Positions 33,354 to 44,762 of a stretch of DNA of 64,000 nucleotides are shown here, one piece after another. Position 1 is the stretch's first letter; each line of letters starts with the position of its first letter. The notes beneath the pieces were generated by a model. The model was not told where the DNA came from. It searched no databases and worked only from the letters and a program-made list of their open reading frames with translations. Source of the stretch: Agrostemma githago (taxonomy: Eukaryota; Streptophyta; Magnoliopsida; Caryophyllales; Caryophyllaceae); assembly GCA_958450325.1 (NCBI GenBank), contig OY288242.1, positions 71,897,562 through 71,961,561 of the forward strand, given 5' to 3'. Position numbers and translations under genes: made by a program.

Positions 33354-36300
33354 ATGGACATGGGAAGTGACTTAGATCGCCTCATGTTCTTCGAACATGC
33401 TCGCAAAACTGCTGAAGCTGCCTACGCCAAAAACCCTATTGATGCCGATGTCTCTTTCTTCCTCCTCTTCACTTCCCCTATTTCATATCCTATCCTATCC
33501 TATCCTTTCCTTTACTTTACTAAATTTATCTGTTTTCTTTTTTTTTGTTTAGAATTTGACGAGATGGGGAGGTGCTTTGATCGAGTTATCTCAGTTTCAA
33601 TCCCCTGCTGAATCCAAGAGCATGCTTGCAGGTTTTTTTCCTCACCTCATCTCATTGATTAATGCTTATTTCTCGAAGCAATTTGGTGAGATTCTATGAT
33701 TTTTGTTTTATTTTTAGAAAAAGGTTGGATCTTTCGTCAATTTGATGTGTTTATTGTTCTGGGTAGTTGTGATTTCGGTGGTTTGATTGGTTGTATGATT
33801 AAATTGATTACTTCTTTCAATGCGTTTTCTGGGTTTAGTAGAGAAATTGACCATAGTTATTAGTTTACTAGTAATACTCTATGATTTTTCGAGTTGGGGT
33901 TGTATGGTCAGTATGTTGTTTTTGTAATGATTTAATGACTGTGATGTAATTGGGTAAATGTAGAGGCGGAGTCGAAGCTGGAGGAAGCATTAGAGATTAA
34001 TCCCAAAAAGCACGATGCAATGTGGTGTTTGGGTAATGCGCTTACCACTCATGGCTTTGTCACTTCTGACAGCGACGCCGCTAAACCTTACTTTCTGAAA
34101 GCTGCTCTCTACTTTCAACAAGCTGTTGAGGAGGTAGTATTCATGAAAGTTATTCCGTTTTCATTTCTCTATAATTTTGGATTTACATGATTGAGCTTCA
34201 TTGTGTTTTTGATTTGATTGCAGGATCCTGGTAATGAATTGTATGTAAAGTCCCTGGAAGTTTCATCCAAGGTACACAACCATCTCGATGCTTAGAATAA
34301 TTGGTTTTTAAAGTAACAGTTTGTCATTTTTCGAGGTGAGCCATTGACCTGTGATTGTAGCAATATGTAGAATTTCATAGAGCTACGGTGCTCAGTTTCT
34401 CAAAAAACATTACATACTGCTGTGGCTACACACACACACACACACACACTATATACTCCAAATTTGCCCGCAAAATAATCTATTTGTTCTTGAAAATTGA
34501 GTTTGACACTTTAACACGTGCCTATATCTGTTTAGTCTTAGGAGGGAACCCCTTTCTGAGTTCTTGTGATTAAGTTATAGTAACCGTTATATGTGTATCA
34601 CTACTTCTGTACACACAATGCTTTGTACAATGCTGATTTGTCTCTAGTGAAAGTTAATGCTTTCTGATTTGTCGATAATTGTTCCAAACATTCTTTTTTT
34701 TTCATAGCTCGTCACGATTATGTTCATCACTACTCAAGGCAAAGTGCCCATGGCTATAGATTTCCTACCTTAAGATCATGATATTGGTCATTGGCAAAAA
34801 TGCATGACACTGAATTTGTAGCCATCGTCTCTGCTTTGATAAGCCTTGCTATATCTCGGCAACAAGAGACATTGAGCCTTTGAGCAAACATATGTGGTCA
34901 TAAACATTGTTGGGATTTGCGTTGTAAGTACTCCTTGCTGCGATAAAGTTTGTGAATTGTGCCTTTCCTTTGTTGTATTATATAAATACAAACATCCTAG
35001 TCACATTTTCCTAAAACACAATTTCTTGTACCTAACCAAATAAGGATGTGAGACTTATGCTTCCTCTTCCCCACAGAGGTCGTTGAGGTTCACCTTAAAC
35101 CAAAAATGGAAATCATTTATTGATTGTAGAAGTTCCAAGGATTTTTACAGTCATGAAATTCCGATAGATATCTCAGCCAAATGAAAACAGCAAAGCTGTG
35201 CATTTGATGGTTCAGTGGCCATGGGAATATTACTTATTTCTTACGCTGCAACTTTTTCTAGGTTCTGGACTACAGTTTGATCTCAATTAAATATTTTTGG
35301 GTGATTCTTTTGTTATGTTGATTAGATTACTGCATACATTGCTTATGGAGTTGTTTACCTTGTTTGTAGGCTCCAGAACTGCATGCTGAGATCCACAAGG
35401 GCCTTGGTGCTGAGCCCTCATCGTCTAGCTCCACCAGGGTATTACTTTGTGTTCTCTTTTACCATATTAGTGATTAATGATAATGCTTAGCATATTGCCG
35501 CGGACTGAGGGCTGACCCCTCCTGTTCCGAGGGTTCCAGGAATTTGGTTAGATGCATGTTGGTTTTGCTCCTCTTATCTCCATCCCATGTCACTTATATT
35601 GCCCTTCTTTGACTAGTTATCATTGTTACCCTTTGACTTAATGCCTGACATTCCCTTACCAGTCTTTCCTACTGCTGTATGTTACTCTACTCCATATTAA
35701 AGTAGGGATAGTATGAGAGCCCCTTTTTATATAATTATATTATATAAGAGGGGCCTATTATTAAAGCAATAAATAAGAGTTGGCAATTGGGGTATCTTTT
35801 TGTCTGGGACAGTGTAGGCTTGGTTTACCTTACTCAGGAGTCAGGACCGACGTGTTTGTTATGTTGGGATGGGATGAGAAGAGCACGATACTGGTAATGA
35901 ATTGTGGGGCGATGAATGATGTGCTTGGCGCAACTTAGTTGGCTGATACAATGAAAAGATTGAGAGAAGTGATCAAGCAATAAAAGTATCATACTGTCAT
36001 GCATGATAGATTTATCTGCTATGCTAATTTAACAAAATCATTTTGCCTTTTGCGGAAATACACCTTGGTACAACTAGAGGGCCATTTTGTTTCCTTTCAG
36101 TTTAATTTAGTGTTAATTTTCAGTTTGTATGGATTGTCCTATCACTGGTACCTTTCCTCTCATCTTGACTGTTGTTTTTGTGCTCTTAGTACCCTCGCTG
36201 ATGTACTTTTGGTTGTTTCGACCTTAGTAAACTCTTCATTAAATCAAATGGTAGGAGCAAAAGAAATTCCTTATAAGGAATGCGGGATTGCGAGAGTGTA

Positions 36301-36693
36301 CAAAGTTTGACAGTTTATGAAAAATATTGTGACTATTTTTAGATTAAAAGATAACGGTGTTATTTTTTCACCGTTCTTTTTTTTTTTTAAATACCTTCGA
36401 AACTTGGGATCATTGGAAGATGAAGCAAATGTGAGATTATTTATTTGATTTTATTCATGCCAAAATCTTTCTCATTTGTACTTTTCATGCTTAACCCAAT
36501 CTGTGGAACTTTATAACCTGACTCATCTCTGATTTTTTTTTTTTTGTATTTTGTTTCTCAGACCGCGCCAAGAAAGAACCAAACCAGTGATTTTGCCTAC
36601 GATGTGATGGGATGGGTTTGTCTTGCCGTTGGTATCGTGGTATGGGTAGGATTTGCAAAGAACAATATGCCACCCCAACCTCCTTCCATGTAA
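33354..36693 (+). CDS. TOM20: Mitochondrial import receptor subunit TOM20 (six exons)
   Basis: Predicted exons: 33354-33449, 33553-33631, 33964-34133, 34224-34271, 35370-35438, 36562-36693. They total 594 bases, 197 residues, near the usual plant TOM20 length. The protein starts MDMGSDLDRLMFFEHARKTA and continues NLTRWGGALIELSQFQSPAE. The TPR-like region follows (LEEALEINPKKHDAMWCLGN ... YFQQAVEEDPGNELY). It ends in a transmembrane anchor (MGWVCLAVGIVVWVGFAKNN) and a short Pro-rich tail. In plants TOM20 is C-terminally anchored in the outer mitochondrial membrane and binds presequences for the TOM complex. The start at 33354 fits the family; an upstream in-frame ATG at 33258 would add a non-homologous leader. 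Intron 1's donor is weak (GATGTCTCT). Intron 4 has a CA microsatellite. No damage was seen. Confidence 0.95.
34427..34449. repeat. (CA)n microsatellite in TOM20 intron 4
   Basis: A run of about eleven CA units. Confidence 0.95.
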
Positions 36694-36805
36694 TCGCCAT
36701 CTTTGCTGAAGCTTCAGCATATCATCAGATGTGGTGGCCGATATTCATCCGGAACTTGACGTGGGCGATATATTATGCTCTATTCTGCCAAGTTTTTTTT
36801 TGGAG

Positions 36806-37072
36806 TTGTTTAGAAGTTATAACGGTTTTCTACCGCTTCATTAGTAGTTCGAAGTTATATTCGTTTATTGTAGCATTAGATTTGTGGTTGATGGAACTCG
36901 TTTTTGAGACCGGATTATTCAACATACAATAAGATATTGCTGTTTAGAGGTTTTGACGGTTTTCTACTTCATTAGTTGAAGTTATGTTCGTTTATTGTAG
37001 CATTACATTCGTAGTTGATGGAACTTGTTTTTGAGACCGGGTTATTCAACGACCTAATAAGATATTGCTTTT
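36806..37072 (+). repeat. ~134-bp tandem duplication downstream of TOM20
   Basis: Two diverged copies (about 36806-36940 and 36941-37072) share GACGGTTTTCTAC/AACGGTTTTCTAC, TTCGTTTATTGTAGCATTA and GAGACCGG.TTATTCAAC. They lie in or just after the 3' UTR. Confidence 0.85.
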
Positions 37073-39216
37073 TTCAGAATTGTGTACCCCTTCTTACAAC
37101 TTGACAAGTAACATGGACGCATATTGCATACTACACTGACCACCATAATTTTTTTGTCACATAAGACATTGAGGGAGGGCCTAATTCTTGATGCACATGG
37201 CTGTAGCTAGGTCATGTGCCTCTTTGTTAAGCCCTCCGGGAACGTAGGGAACACAAAAATACAGTGAAAAAACAAAAAAAACATTATAATGGAGATGGTC
37301 AATAATCCTGGAAATCTCTCTAACCACCATAAATTAACAAGACGTTGCACACTTTCACCTCACGCGTGAAATAATAATATTCAATGCTGTGTTGCCGGTG
37401 TAGACTACCTTCCGACCTATCTACTAAAATGCAAAACGTTAAAGAGAGTTTAACCAGAGAGCAGTAGTGTCTGCACTTGAAGTGACAACGCGAAGATCTT
37501 ACATGTACATCACAAGGAACTTGGATCCTTTGGCAGAAAATTCACAATAACATATATATGCTGGAGTAACATAAGTATCGATTTAATTCAATCCACAAGT
37601 CTACATGCAAAAACAAATACTAACAAACTCCGTGATGTCTATTTCAAAGTCACGCTGGAGATATGGCTACCATTCTTCTCTGCATTTGTGCCTTTCTACT
37701 GTCTCTAAAAAATAATACCCCACCTGCACCATGCAGAAAAATGAGTTTCAGATAACTGGAAAGAAAAATGTTCCGAGTCTAGAGGAAAACATAGAGACAG
37801 ACAACTATCTAGCAGGTGTAGCAGCCATTTTGTTCTGGCCCTTTTTCTTCAGCCCCAAAAAACACCATTTCATCATCAAAGACATGCTATCACTACGAGA
37901 TTCTCAAGTTCTATGGTATCTAAAGAGTATTGGAAAAATTGATGCTATCGTGATTCTCAAGTTCATTAATTTAATGAGTCCAACAAAATCCACCTCTTTG
38001 AAATCCGGTTTTCATGTTCACATGATGCTCGCTCAGAAGGACATGGTGACTCAGAAACTCAGAAGGATTGTTTCACATAACAAGCTATTTGTAAACACAT
38101 AACAAGTGCATATCTATTTTGTTCAGGTGTCTCTGTGATGCCTAAAAGAAATCGTCAAAGCACTATCAATTCCGTTATGACCGATATTCCATTTTTTCCC
38201 AAATAAGTAGCAAGTTATGAAAATAAGGAAATTTGGAAAAATAAAACCCCATCGAAATAATACCACATGATGCTCGCTCAGAAGGACATGGTGACTCAGA
38301 AACTCAGAAGGATTGTTTCACATAACAAGCTATTTGTAAACACATAACAAGTGCATATCTATTTTGTTCAGGTGTCTCTGTGACGCCTAAAAGAAATCGT
38401 CAAAGCACTATCAATTCCGTTATGACCGATATTCCATTTTTTCCCAAATAAGTAGCAAGTTATGAAAATAAGGAAATTTGGAAAAATAAAACCCCATCGA
38501 AATAATACCATATGAAGATACATATGCAAATAATTAATGCATAAAACGGGGTTTTGGAGGAGAACTTGATTGCATTATTGAAGTGGAATAATGCTGAAGA
38601 ATGATGATGGGATAGAGAAGATAGTAGGGGGTTGAAGTGAGGAGGGGAGAGAGAAGCATAGAGAGGGATGAGTGAGGAAACAAAGGAGCAACTACGTTTT
38701 CATGGTGATTGTTGAGTTGTCTTAGAATATGAGCATGGATTTGTTATGTTTCCGGTGAAAAGTAGAGTTGCAGGTTTTCAACAGACTTCAGTTGTTGATT
38801 CATTTTTGTTTTACTCAAAATTCTCATTTGAGTTCGTTTTGATGATTAAATAAAATGCTTCTTCGGTAAGTTTGACAGTCATAGATAAGGCTGGCTTAAT
38901 TACCTAAATAATGTTGAGTGAAACATGTAAATTGTAAAAAGATGTCGTGTTTGATTCTCTTCTCCGTGGTTTTGCTTGAAGATGAAAATGACCATTCAAA
39001 AATACAAGTTTCATGATTAAGAGAATAGAAAATTCGGCTTTACAAACTTATACTCAGTAATACTAATTCAACTACCCATATCAGACTATCAGTATATTCG
39101 CGATTTATTCATTCAATTAGCCACATTTGACATTGTTGAAGAAGATATTGTTTTTGTACAACGAGCTAATTGTAAGAAATCGAAGCTTCCATACTTCCCT
39201 CTAATCGCACTAGTAG
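37073..39216. other. Intergenic region between TOM20 and the GLOX-like gene
   Basis: I recognise no gene. A 123-codon plus-strand frame at 37731-38102 runs into the 245-bp duplication and matches no family I know; the opposite strand of 37690-37850 also has short frames. The rest is AT-rich. Confidence 0.5.
38020..38510. repeat. Recent 245-bp tandem duplication
   Basis: Copies at 38020-38264 and 38265-38509 start ACATGATGCTCGCTCAGAAG. I see only one internal difference (GTGATGCC versus GTGACGCC), so the duplication is young or is an assembly artefact. Confidence 0.95.
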
Positions 39217-40983
39217 TCAAGTATTTGAACTAAACCTGATCCATTGAGCAACACTAGGAATTCCGTCATTCACAACAAAGAGCATGTAATACCCCGGTGG
39301 TGCGACATTAGGCGATGGAGGAGCCATAACTGTTGCACTTATCTCCTCATCACCACTTTTTACATTTCTGCTTCTTAGTTTCAACAACCTTTGGTTCATT
39401 GAGTTTGAGTGGGTGGTGAACGGTGGTGCGTAAGCATTAAACTTCACCTCCTTGAATCTCGATTTGCTCCTTACTCGAAAGTTCACCGTAAACTCCTCTC
39501 CATACCTTACCATTAAAGTATCATCTAGTCCATCTTTCTTCTTGGAAGTGTAAGATTTAGTTGTGTTACTAGAACTAGGGCTCTCTAGTGAAATGTTACT
39601 AGGCCTTGTATTGTGAAACCTATGGTCTGTATACTGTGCAGCGAACGCTTGTAGTCTTAACTCTGTAGGGTAGCTTACATTATGGTAAGTATACCTCTCA
39701 AATTGGTTACCTCCCCCGACCAAAACTCGTCCATCAGGAAGAAGTATGGCCGATGAATGATACATTCTAGGTACGCCACTAGCCTTAAGAACCGAAAACC
39801 TATTCCCTAGTTTTTTCTTAGGTTTATAAAGGTAAGGGGAAAACGCAGGGTGCTCTGCATTTTCCCACCCTCCGGCCCCACGTCGCGCGCCATTTATAAT
39901 AAGTACATTGCCTGTTGGAAGGATCAACATATCAGCCATAAGACGCGGATGAGGCATCTCTTCCATGGCCCAATTATGCTTGTGGCCCGTGATCACCATT
40001 CTTCCACATGTCTTTAGTCCTTTTAAGAATCGGTTATGGTCTTCCGCGGCCCTGTATGCACCCTCGGACGAACCACCACAGACCATGACCTCAACCTTTT
40101 GGAACTGGTCACGGTGGTCTAAGGGTAGGATGACGGAGGATCCAGATCCCGGGTAGGATCTGGATCCATGACCCGGGATCCGAGGATAAGTTTTGATCAC
40201 CTTCCCTGCCCTATAATTGAAAAGAATGGAATCTCTATTGGCAAATATGAAAAGATGTCCACTTGGTGTTAGATGAAGAAAAGGGTACATATTGTTACCC
40301 CCTTCAGTTTTATTGTAAGTTTGGTGCAAAAATGGGAGTGCAAGTGCTGATTGTTTCGGTGATTTCTTAGGAACAAATTCATAAGAAAACGTTCTTCGCC
40401 CACCAACAACTATAACTCTATCATTATCACCAGGAAGCAACAAGCTAGATGCATACCACCTATTATTAGAAAGTCTTGCCTTATATACTTTCCAATCACA
40501 GTTACCATCATCACAAGGCTCGAAGAGGCGGATCCTACGATACCCGTCGCGGTACCCTCCCGTTTGTAGAAGGGTTCCATTGCTTAAGAAGGATCCAGAG
40601 GAGCAAAACGGGTCATGCTCGATTCTTAGAGGCCTTAGTTTTTTGGTGCCTAGGTGGTACTCTACTGAATGAGCATAGCATTCAGAGTCGCGAACATCGC
40701 GTGCCTGGTTTACATGGCACGCCGAACCTCCATGAGAGCGACGCTGCAGGCGGTATCCGGAGGGTCCAGTTCCGGTCTGGTCAAATATTAGGACCGTGTT
40801 CTTATGGGTTAATGCCATGTGCATGGCGACTACACCTACATTTTTCCTGACGAGCTGCCATTCTCCTAATTTTCCTATGTTTGTGTTTGCACTAGTAACG
40901 CAATAATTCTGAAGCAATAAAGAAAATGTAGTGACTACTAATGACACTAAGACTGAGTTAGGTAAGCTTCTTTTGTGATCCAT
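39217..40983 (-). CDS. Glyoxal/galactose oxidase-like copper-radical oxidase (GLOX family), intronless
   Basis: The single exon encodes 588 residues. An N-terminal hydrophobic segment (about 11-25) suggests secretion to the cell wall. The Glyoxal_oxid_N region starts GEWQLVRKNVGVVAMHMALT. The C-terminal DUF1929 part holds the end NVAPPGYYMLFVVNDGIPS. Expected copper-radical residues are present: Cys127 (PFCSSGS) and Tyr177 (RWYASS) for the cross-linked pair, Tyr408-His409 (RMYHSS), and His525 (TTHSNSMNQR). The family oxidises aldehydes or alcohols and releases hydrogen peroxide; plant members act in pollen or cell walls. I chose the ATG at 40983 because the in-frame ATG at 41106 lies upstream of the likely TATA box (41044-41067) and adds 41 non-homologous residues. 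The substrate cannot be told from sequence. Confidence 0.95.
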   Translation of the reverse strand: MDHKRSLPNSVLVSLVVTTFSLLLQNYCVTSANTNIGKLGEWQLVRKNVGVVAMHMALTHKNTVLIFDQTGTGPSGYRLQRRSHGGSACHVNQARDVRDSECYAHSVEYHLGTKKLRPLRIEHDPFCSSGSFLSNGTLLQTGGYRDGYRRIRLFEPCDDGNCDWKVYKARLSNNRWYASSLLLPGDNDRVIVVGGRRTFSYEFVPKKSPKQSALALPFLHQTYNKTEGGNNMYPFLHLTPSGHLFIFANRDSILFNYRAGKVIKTYPRIPGHGSRSYPGSGSSVILPLDHRDQFQKVEVMVCGGSSEGAYRAAEDHNRFLKGLKTCGRMVITGHKHNWAMEEMPHPRLMADMLILPTGNVLIINGARRGAGGWENAEHPAFSPYLYKPKKKLGNRFSVLKASGVPRMYHSSAILLPDGRVLVGGGNQFERYTYHNVSYPTELRLQAFAAQYTDHRFHNTRPSNISLESPSSSNTTKSYTSKKKDGLDDTLMVRYGEEFTVNFRVRSKSRFKEVKFNAYAPPFTTHSNSMNQRLLKLRSRNVKSGDEEISATVMAPPSPNVAPPGYYMLFVVNDGIPSVAQWIRFSSNT

Positions 40984-41043
40984 GGAAAATGAATTTACGA
41001 GGTTTTCAGTGAAGTGAAGTAGTCCGTAATTAATACGAGTAGG

Positions 41044-41069
41044 GTTTATATATATATATATATATACAA
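41044..41069 (-). promoter_or_regulatory. Likely TATA region of the GLOX-like gene
   Basis: A TA run ending TATATAAACC on the minus strand lies about 60-85 bases before the start codon. Its length as a microsatellite could vary. Confidence 0.5.
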
Positions 41070-41386
41070 GGAAAGGAAATGTAGGAGTTAGTGGTTGATA
41101 TGGCATGTCGTCACATGTGGGGTTGCAGTCTTTCTATGAGAAGTTAGTAATCCTAAAATATTGCAAGACAAGAAGACATGATAATGTGTTTAATCCTGAA
41201 AATTAGGAGCTACCCAATTGGTTTCCCGATAAAATGGTATTAGTAGCTTATTAATCGTAAACTAACATATACAGTACATATGATATGATATGATCATCAA
41301 CAATACAATACAATACAGTCACATTAATTAAAGTGGATAGAGGAGAGAATTTAGGGTTAACTAGAATAGGAAAAATACCAAATCAA

Positions 41387-41698
41387 TCAAGTAGATCCGA
41401 CGATAATGTTATTGATGGGGATGAAGATGAGCTTCACAAAGAATCCAACAAATCCCATCACTACAAATCCAACTGCAGTACGAAATGCCACCTTCGTAAA
41501 CTCTGCAATTTCACAACCACGAATTCGAATTTAATAAAACAAAGACGAAAGCATTAGAAATTGCAGAGAGAGAGAGAGAGAGAATGAAATCAAAAGAGTA
41601 GTTACCTTTTTTATCGGGTTTATGACAGCGCTTAACGAGACGAAGGCTGTCCTTGGCGAAATCTCTCAAGGATCGAACACTGAGTCTAAGGCATCCAT
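41387..41698 (-). pseudogene. SEC61G: SEC61 gamma subunit gene, two exons, one-base deletion in exon 1
   Basis: Exon 1 (41698-41606) begins MDALDSVFDP and ends CHKPDKK when read across the shift. Exon 2 (41502-41387) encodes EFTKVAFRTAVGFVVMGFVG followed by FFVKLIFIPINNIIVGST. That is the single membrane span of SEC61 gamma/SecE, the small essential clamp of the ER protein-conducting channel. Splice sites AAAAAG|GTAAC and TTGCAG|AG are normal. After GATCC only TT precedes GAGAG (about 41667-41668), where related genes have one more base. As written, translation stops at codon 11. Everything else is intact, with the family's usual 69-residue length. It may be a fresh pseudogene or a base-call error in a short T run. 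Its 3' end is about 400 bases from the GLOX-like start. Confidence 0.9.
41560..41584. repeat. (GA)n microsatellite in the SEC61 gamma intron
   Basis: A run of about eight GA units at 41566-41582, within the single intron (41503-41605). Confidence 0.9.
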
Positions 41699-42080
41699 TT
41701 TCTGACGGAGAGTGGAGGGAGATGAGTTGCTTCCTTGCTCCTCCTGGTCACCACTCACCAGGGGTTGGTTAAGTAAAGTCCGATTGGAGTACAATTGAGT
41801 CGTGATTTCAACACCATTCTAGTCTAGTCAATATATGTGGACTTGTCTTTGCATTTGACAAGCTTTTTTTAAGGATTGTCCATAGTTTGAACCTAAAATA
41901 TATTGTCCACATTTTTTGTCTTAATTATTCGTCAAAAATTAAGATAACGTATGGTTATTACCTATGAGTAATTTTGAAAAATGTGTTTTGGTGACAGTCA
42001 GTATGGTTATCAGTTATCATGTACGGAGTATAATTGAGGGTTTACTCATTCTACTCTGTACATGTTATCATCATCATCAT
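41699..42080. other. Upstream region of SEC61 gamma and AT-rich intergenic DNA
   Basis: This should hold the SEC61 gamma promoter. No TATA box or other site is convincing. The repeats (ATC)n at 42069-42080 lead into the Helitron-like end. Confidence 0.4.
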
Positions 42081-42246
42081 ATATACTAAAAGAAAAAACA
42101 CTATAAAATAAAATGACACGTGTCACGTTGTTGTGAACAAATTTTCCGTCCAATCTTTTAATGAATTATTTTAAGGAAATAAGCAAATTATTTCACAAAT
42201 ATGTAGAAACAAGAATATTTTAAGAAACTAGAATATTAAAGGTTCC
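42079..42246 (+). mobile_element. Helitron 5' end fragment
   Basis: TCATATATACTAAAAGAAAA, then ACACTATAAAATAAAATG and ACACGTGTCAC, follows a host A. Plant Helitron 5' ends look very like this (TC..TATACTAAAAG...ACTCCTATAAAAT). No matching 3' hairpin/CTRR end is found nearby, so the element is truncated. Confidence 0.5.
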
Positions 42247-42249
42247 TAA

Positions 42250-42474
42250 GGGCTCGTTTGGTTTATTATGGGAAGATGGAGTTACCGGGAATTTGAATTC
42301 ACGTGAATTTGTATTTCATGAGATTTGCAAAAATATTGTTTGGTTACCCATGTGGGAAATAACTTCATGCGGGAGTTGTACTCTCTGGGAAGTGGGCATC
42401 CAAACAGCATCACAATTTATCAATTCATGGGAAGTTCTACTTCCCATGATTTAAGAGGACAACCAAACGACTCC
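42250..42474. mobile_element. Tourist-like (PIF/Harbinger) MITE, TSD TAA
   Basis: The 225-bp element has TIRs GGGCTCGTTTGGTT and AACCAAACGACTCC (one or two mismatches) and TAA on both sides (42247-42249, 42475-42477). It has no coding sequence. Confidence 0.92.
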
Positions 42475-42511
42475 TAAGAGTAAGAAAATATCAATGAACA
42501 TGCATGGCGAA

Positions 42512-42690
42512 TAGGGGGTGTTAGTGAGACGAGACAGCTCGCGAGCAGCTCGAGCTCGACTCGATCAAAGCTCGGTCAGCACGGCTCGTGCGAGCTCGAC
42601 TCGAGCTCGGGCTCGGCTCGACAGCTTAATGAGTCAAGCTGAGCAAGGCATGGCTCGGCTCGAAAAGCTCGCGAGCAGCTCGATTTGATA
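42512..42690. mobile_element. hAT-like terminal fragment with clustered GAGCTCG motifs
   Basis: The sequence starts TAGGGGGTGTTAGTGAGACG, then many GAGCTCG/GCTCGAC repeats. This is typical of hAT ends and subterminal regions. The other end was not found. Confidence 0.45.
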
Positions 42691-43376
42691 TGATTAGTTA
42701 ATATTTTGTTCTTATTTATTAAAAAAATATACTAATAATAGTTACATAGTTTTTCACCATATAAAATGTTCTTATTGATTTGCCTAATACGTTTGTATAT
42801 GTTTTTTAGATCGCAATTTATTAAAACAGATCGGTGCAAAAAAACGTAAATTTTAATAATTATATATAGGGTGACTCTTGGTTAATATTTTACCGAGTAT
42901 TCAGGGGATATTTGCCTGATCAAACATCAAGATTATACAGAGTATAAATAAACAGAGTATAAAAAATGTTGTGTACCTACATGCACTTGCTAGGTATGGA
43001 GTATTATCTTTACATTTTAAGTGACTCTTAATTAATATTTTTTTTTTCTATTTGAGATAATAAATCAAATAGTCCTTAAAGAATGGAAATAAAATTAAAA
43101 TTAAACAGTGCGTGTTGGTAAATATATGTAGTACTCCACTACTCCATACGACTTATCAATATAAGGAATTATTATACTACTAATTTTGTTCAACCGTATA
43201 TATATCATAGTAGTTCATCTTATACACATTATCATAAAAATGTTACCGATCTACAAATACAAGTTATTAAACGTAGTCCTTAAAGAACGTAAATTAAAAT
43301 ATTACAATTAGAATTCGTTAGTACGTGTTGGTAAATATATGTAGTACGAGTACTACTTATTCATTTAAGGGAATTA
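42691..43376. other. AT-rich DNA with a partial tandem duplication
   Basis: No gene. The segment around AGTCCTTAAAGAA...GTGTTGGTAAATATATGTAG occurs twice (43072-43139 and 43274-43347). The phrase TATACTACTAATTTTGTT (43171-43188) recurs at 44163-44180, where two MITEs have been inserted. Confidence 0.6.
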
Positions 43377-44161
43377 GGCCCTGTTCTTTTCGGCTGAAAC
43401 AGGGCTGAGCTGAGCTGAGCTGGTCTGATAGGAGCTGAGCTGGTCTGATAGAAGCTGAGCTGGTCTGATAAGAGCTGAGCTGGTCTGATTGGAGCTGGGC
43501 TGAGCTGAGCTGATAGAAGCTGAGCTGATAGAAGCTGAAAATAAGAATTATTTATATATATAATCTAATAATATTTTAATATATATATATATATATAATC
43601 AAATAATAATAAAAATAATAATAATAATAATCCTCCAATTCATTTGATTTTTTTTACTTTTGTATTTTTCATGCTTGAAAATGGACAATTTGTTAATTAT
43701 ATATTCCCTCTAGACACCATTTTATTTACGTAATACTTTAATTTGTGAAAAGTATTTTATAAAAATAGGGCAAAAAATAATGTCCAAAGGTAATATATAT
43801 TCTATTTACGTAATATATCTTTATGTCAAATACGGTTTTAAACGGTTCTAATCGTAGATTGTACTAGTGTAGATTGTACTAGAGAGTACTATATTTTCAT
43901 ACTCCAATAGACAATGTTGGAGAATATTATGGAGTATTATTATTATTATTACGATCCAAATGAATTATTAATATTATGGAGTATTATTATTATTATTATT
44001 GAATAATTATTTTATAAGCTGAAAATATTGGAGCTGAGCTGAAAATAGCTGAGCTGAGCTGAGCTGATAGGAGCTGGGCTGAGCTGATAGAAGCTGGGCT
44101 GAGCTGATAGAAGCTGAGCTGGTCTGAAACAGGCTGAATATAAGCCGAAAAGAACAGGGCC
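43377..44161. mobile_element. 785-bp TTA-flanked MITE with GAGCTGAGCTG arrays
   Basis: The TIRs are GGCCCTGTTCTTTTCGGCT and its inverse, with TTA on both sides (43374-43376, 44162-44164). A 3-bp TTA/TAA duplication suggests PIF/Harbinger. Both subterminal regions contain arrays of GAGCTGAGCTG and TCTGATAGAAGCTGAG in the same orientation. The centre is AT-rich with TTA/ATT repeats. Confidence 0.9.
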
Positions 44162-44183
44162 TTATACTACTAATTTTGTTTAA

Positions 44184-44762
44184 GAGTAAATTAGAAATTA
44201 CTCCCTTCAAATATGTGTTTATTAAAATTTACTCCCTTATGATTTTTTTTAAAATTTTACCCCCAAAAAGATGCAAAACTTCAAAATTTACTTGCAAATC
44301 ACAACTCCAACGAGTTAATCCAGTGAATTTGAATTATTTTGCTTGTTTCCTATTTTTTATACCGAAACTGCCCCCTTCTTCTTCCTACCCTCCTTTCCCC
44401 CTCCCCTTATGCTCTTATTTAGTCTACAGATTTGTAACAAAAAAAAAAATTCTCCACAATTGATTGATGAATGGATGCTCGAGTTTTGGGTTTGGTGATT
44501 TTCGATTTGGGAATTTAGGGTTCTCCTGAAATTGAGACTGAAAGAGTTGGAAAAGTCGAAATGAGGATGAGGTGAGGTGGGGGAGGAGCGTACTATAAAT
44601 GAAGGGCATTTCGGTCAGTAAAATCATAAACTCATCGGAATAGTGATTTGCAAGTAAATTTTGAAGTTTTGCATCATTTTGGGTGTAAAATATTAAAAAA
44701 AATTCATAAGGGAGTAAATTTTAATAAACGCATCTTTGAAGGGAGTAGTTTCTCATTTACTC
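44184..44762. mobile_element. 579-bp foldback MITE with ~135-bp TIRs, MULE-like
   Basis: The left arm GAGTAAATTAGAAATTACTC ... GCAAATCAC pairs with the right arm over about 135 bp with scattered mismatches. Flanks TTTGTTTAA and ATTGTTTAA form a 9-bp duplication with one mismatch. Long TIRs and a 9-bp TSD suggest a MULE-derived MITE. Confidence 0.85.

Noticed and set aside
33258..33611. 117-codon frame starting upstream of TOM20 and reading through intron 1
   Set aside because: The first 32 codons have no TOM20 homology and the end is intron. The annotated ATG at 33354 and the splice fit the family.
37731..38102. 123-codon plus-strand frame
   Set aside because: It resembles no protein I know and runs into a recent tandem duplication. 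Probably chance.
41333..41557. 74-codon plus-strand frame
   Set aside because: It is the reverse strand of SEC61 gamma exon 2.
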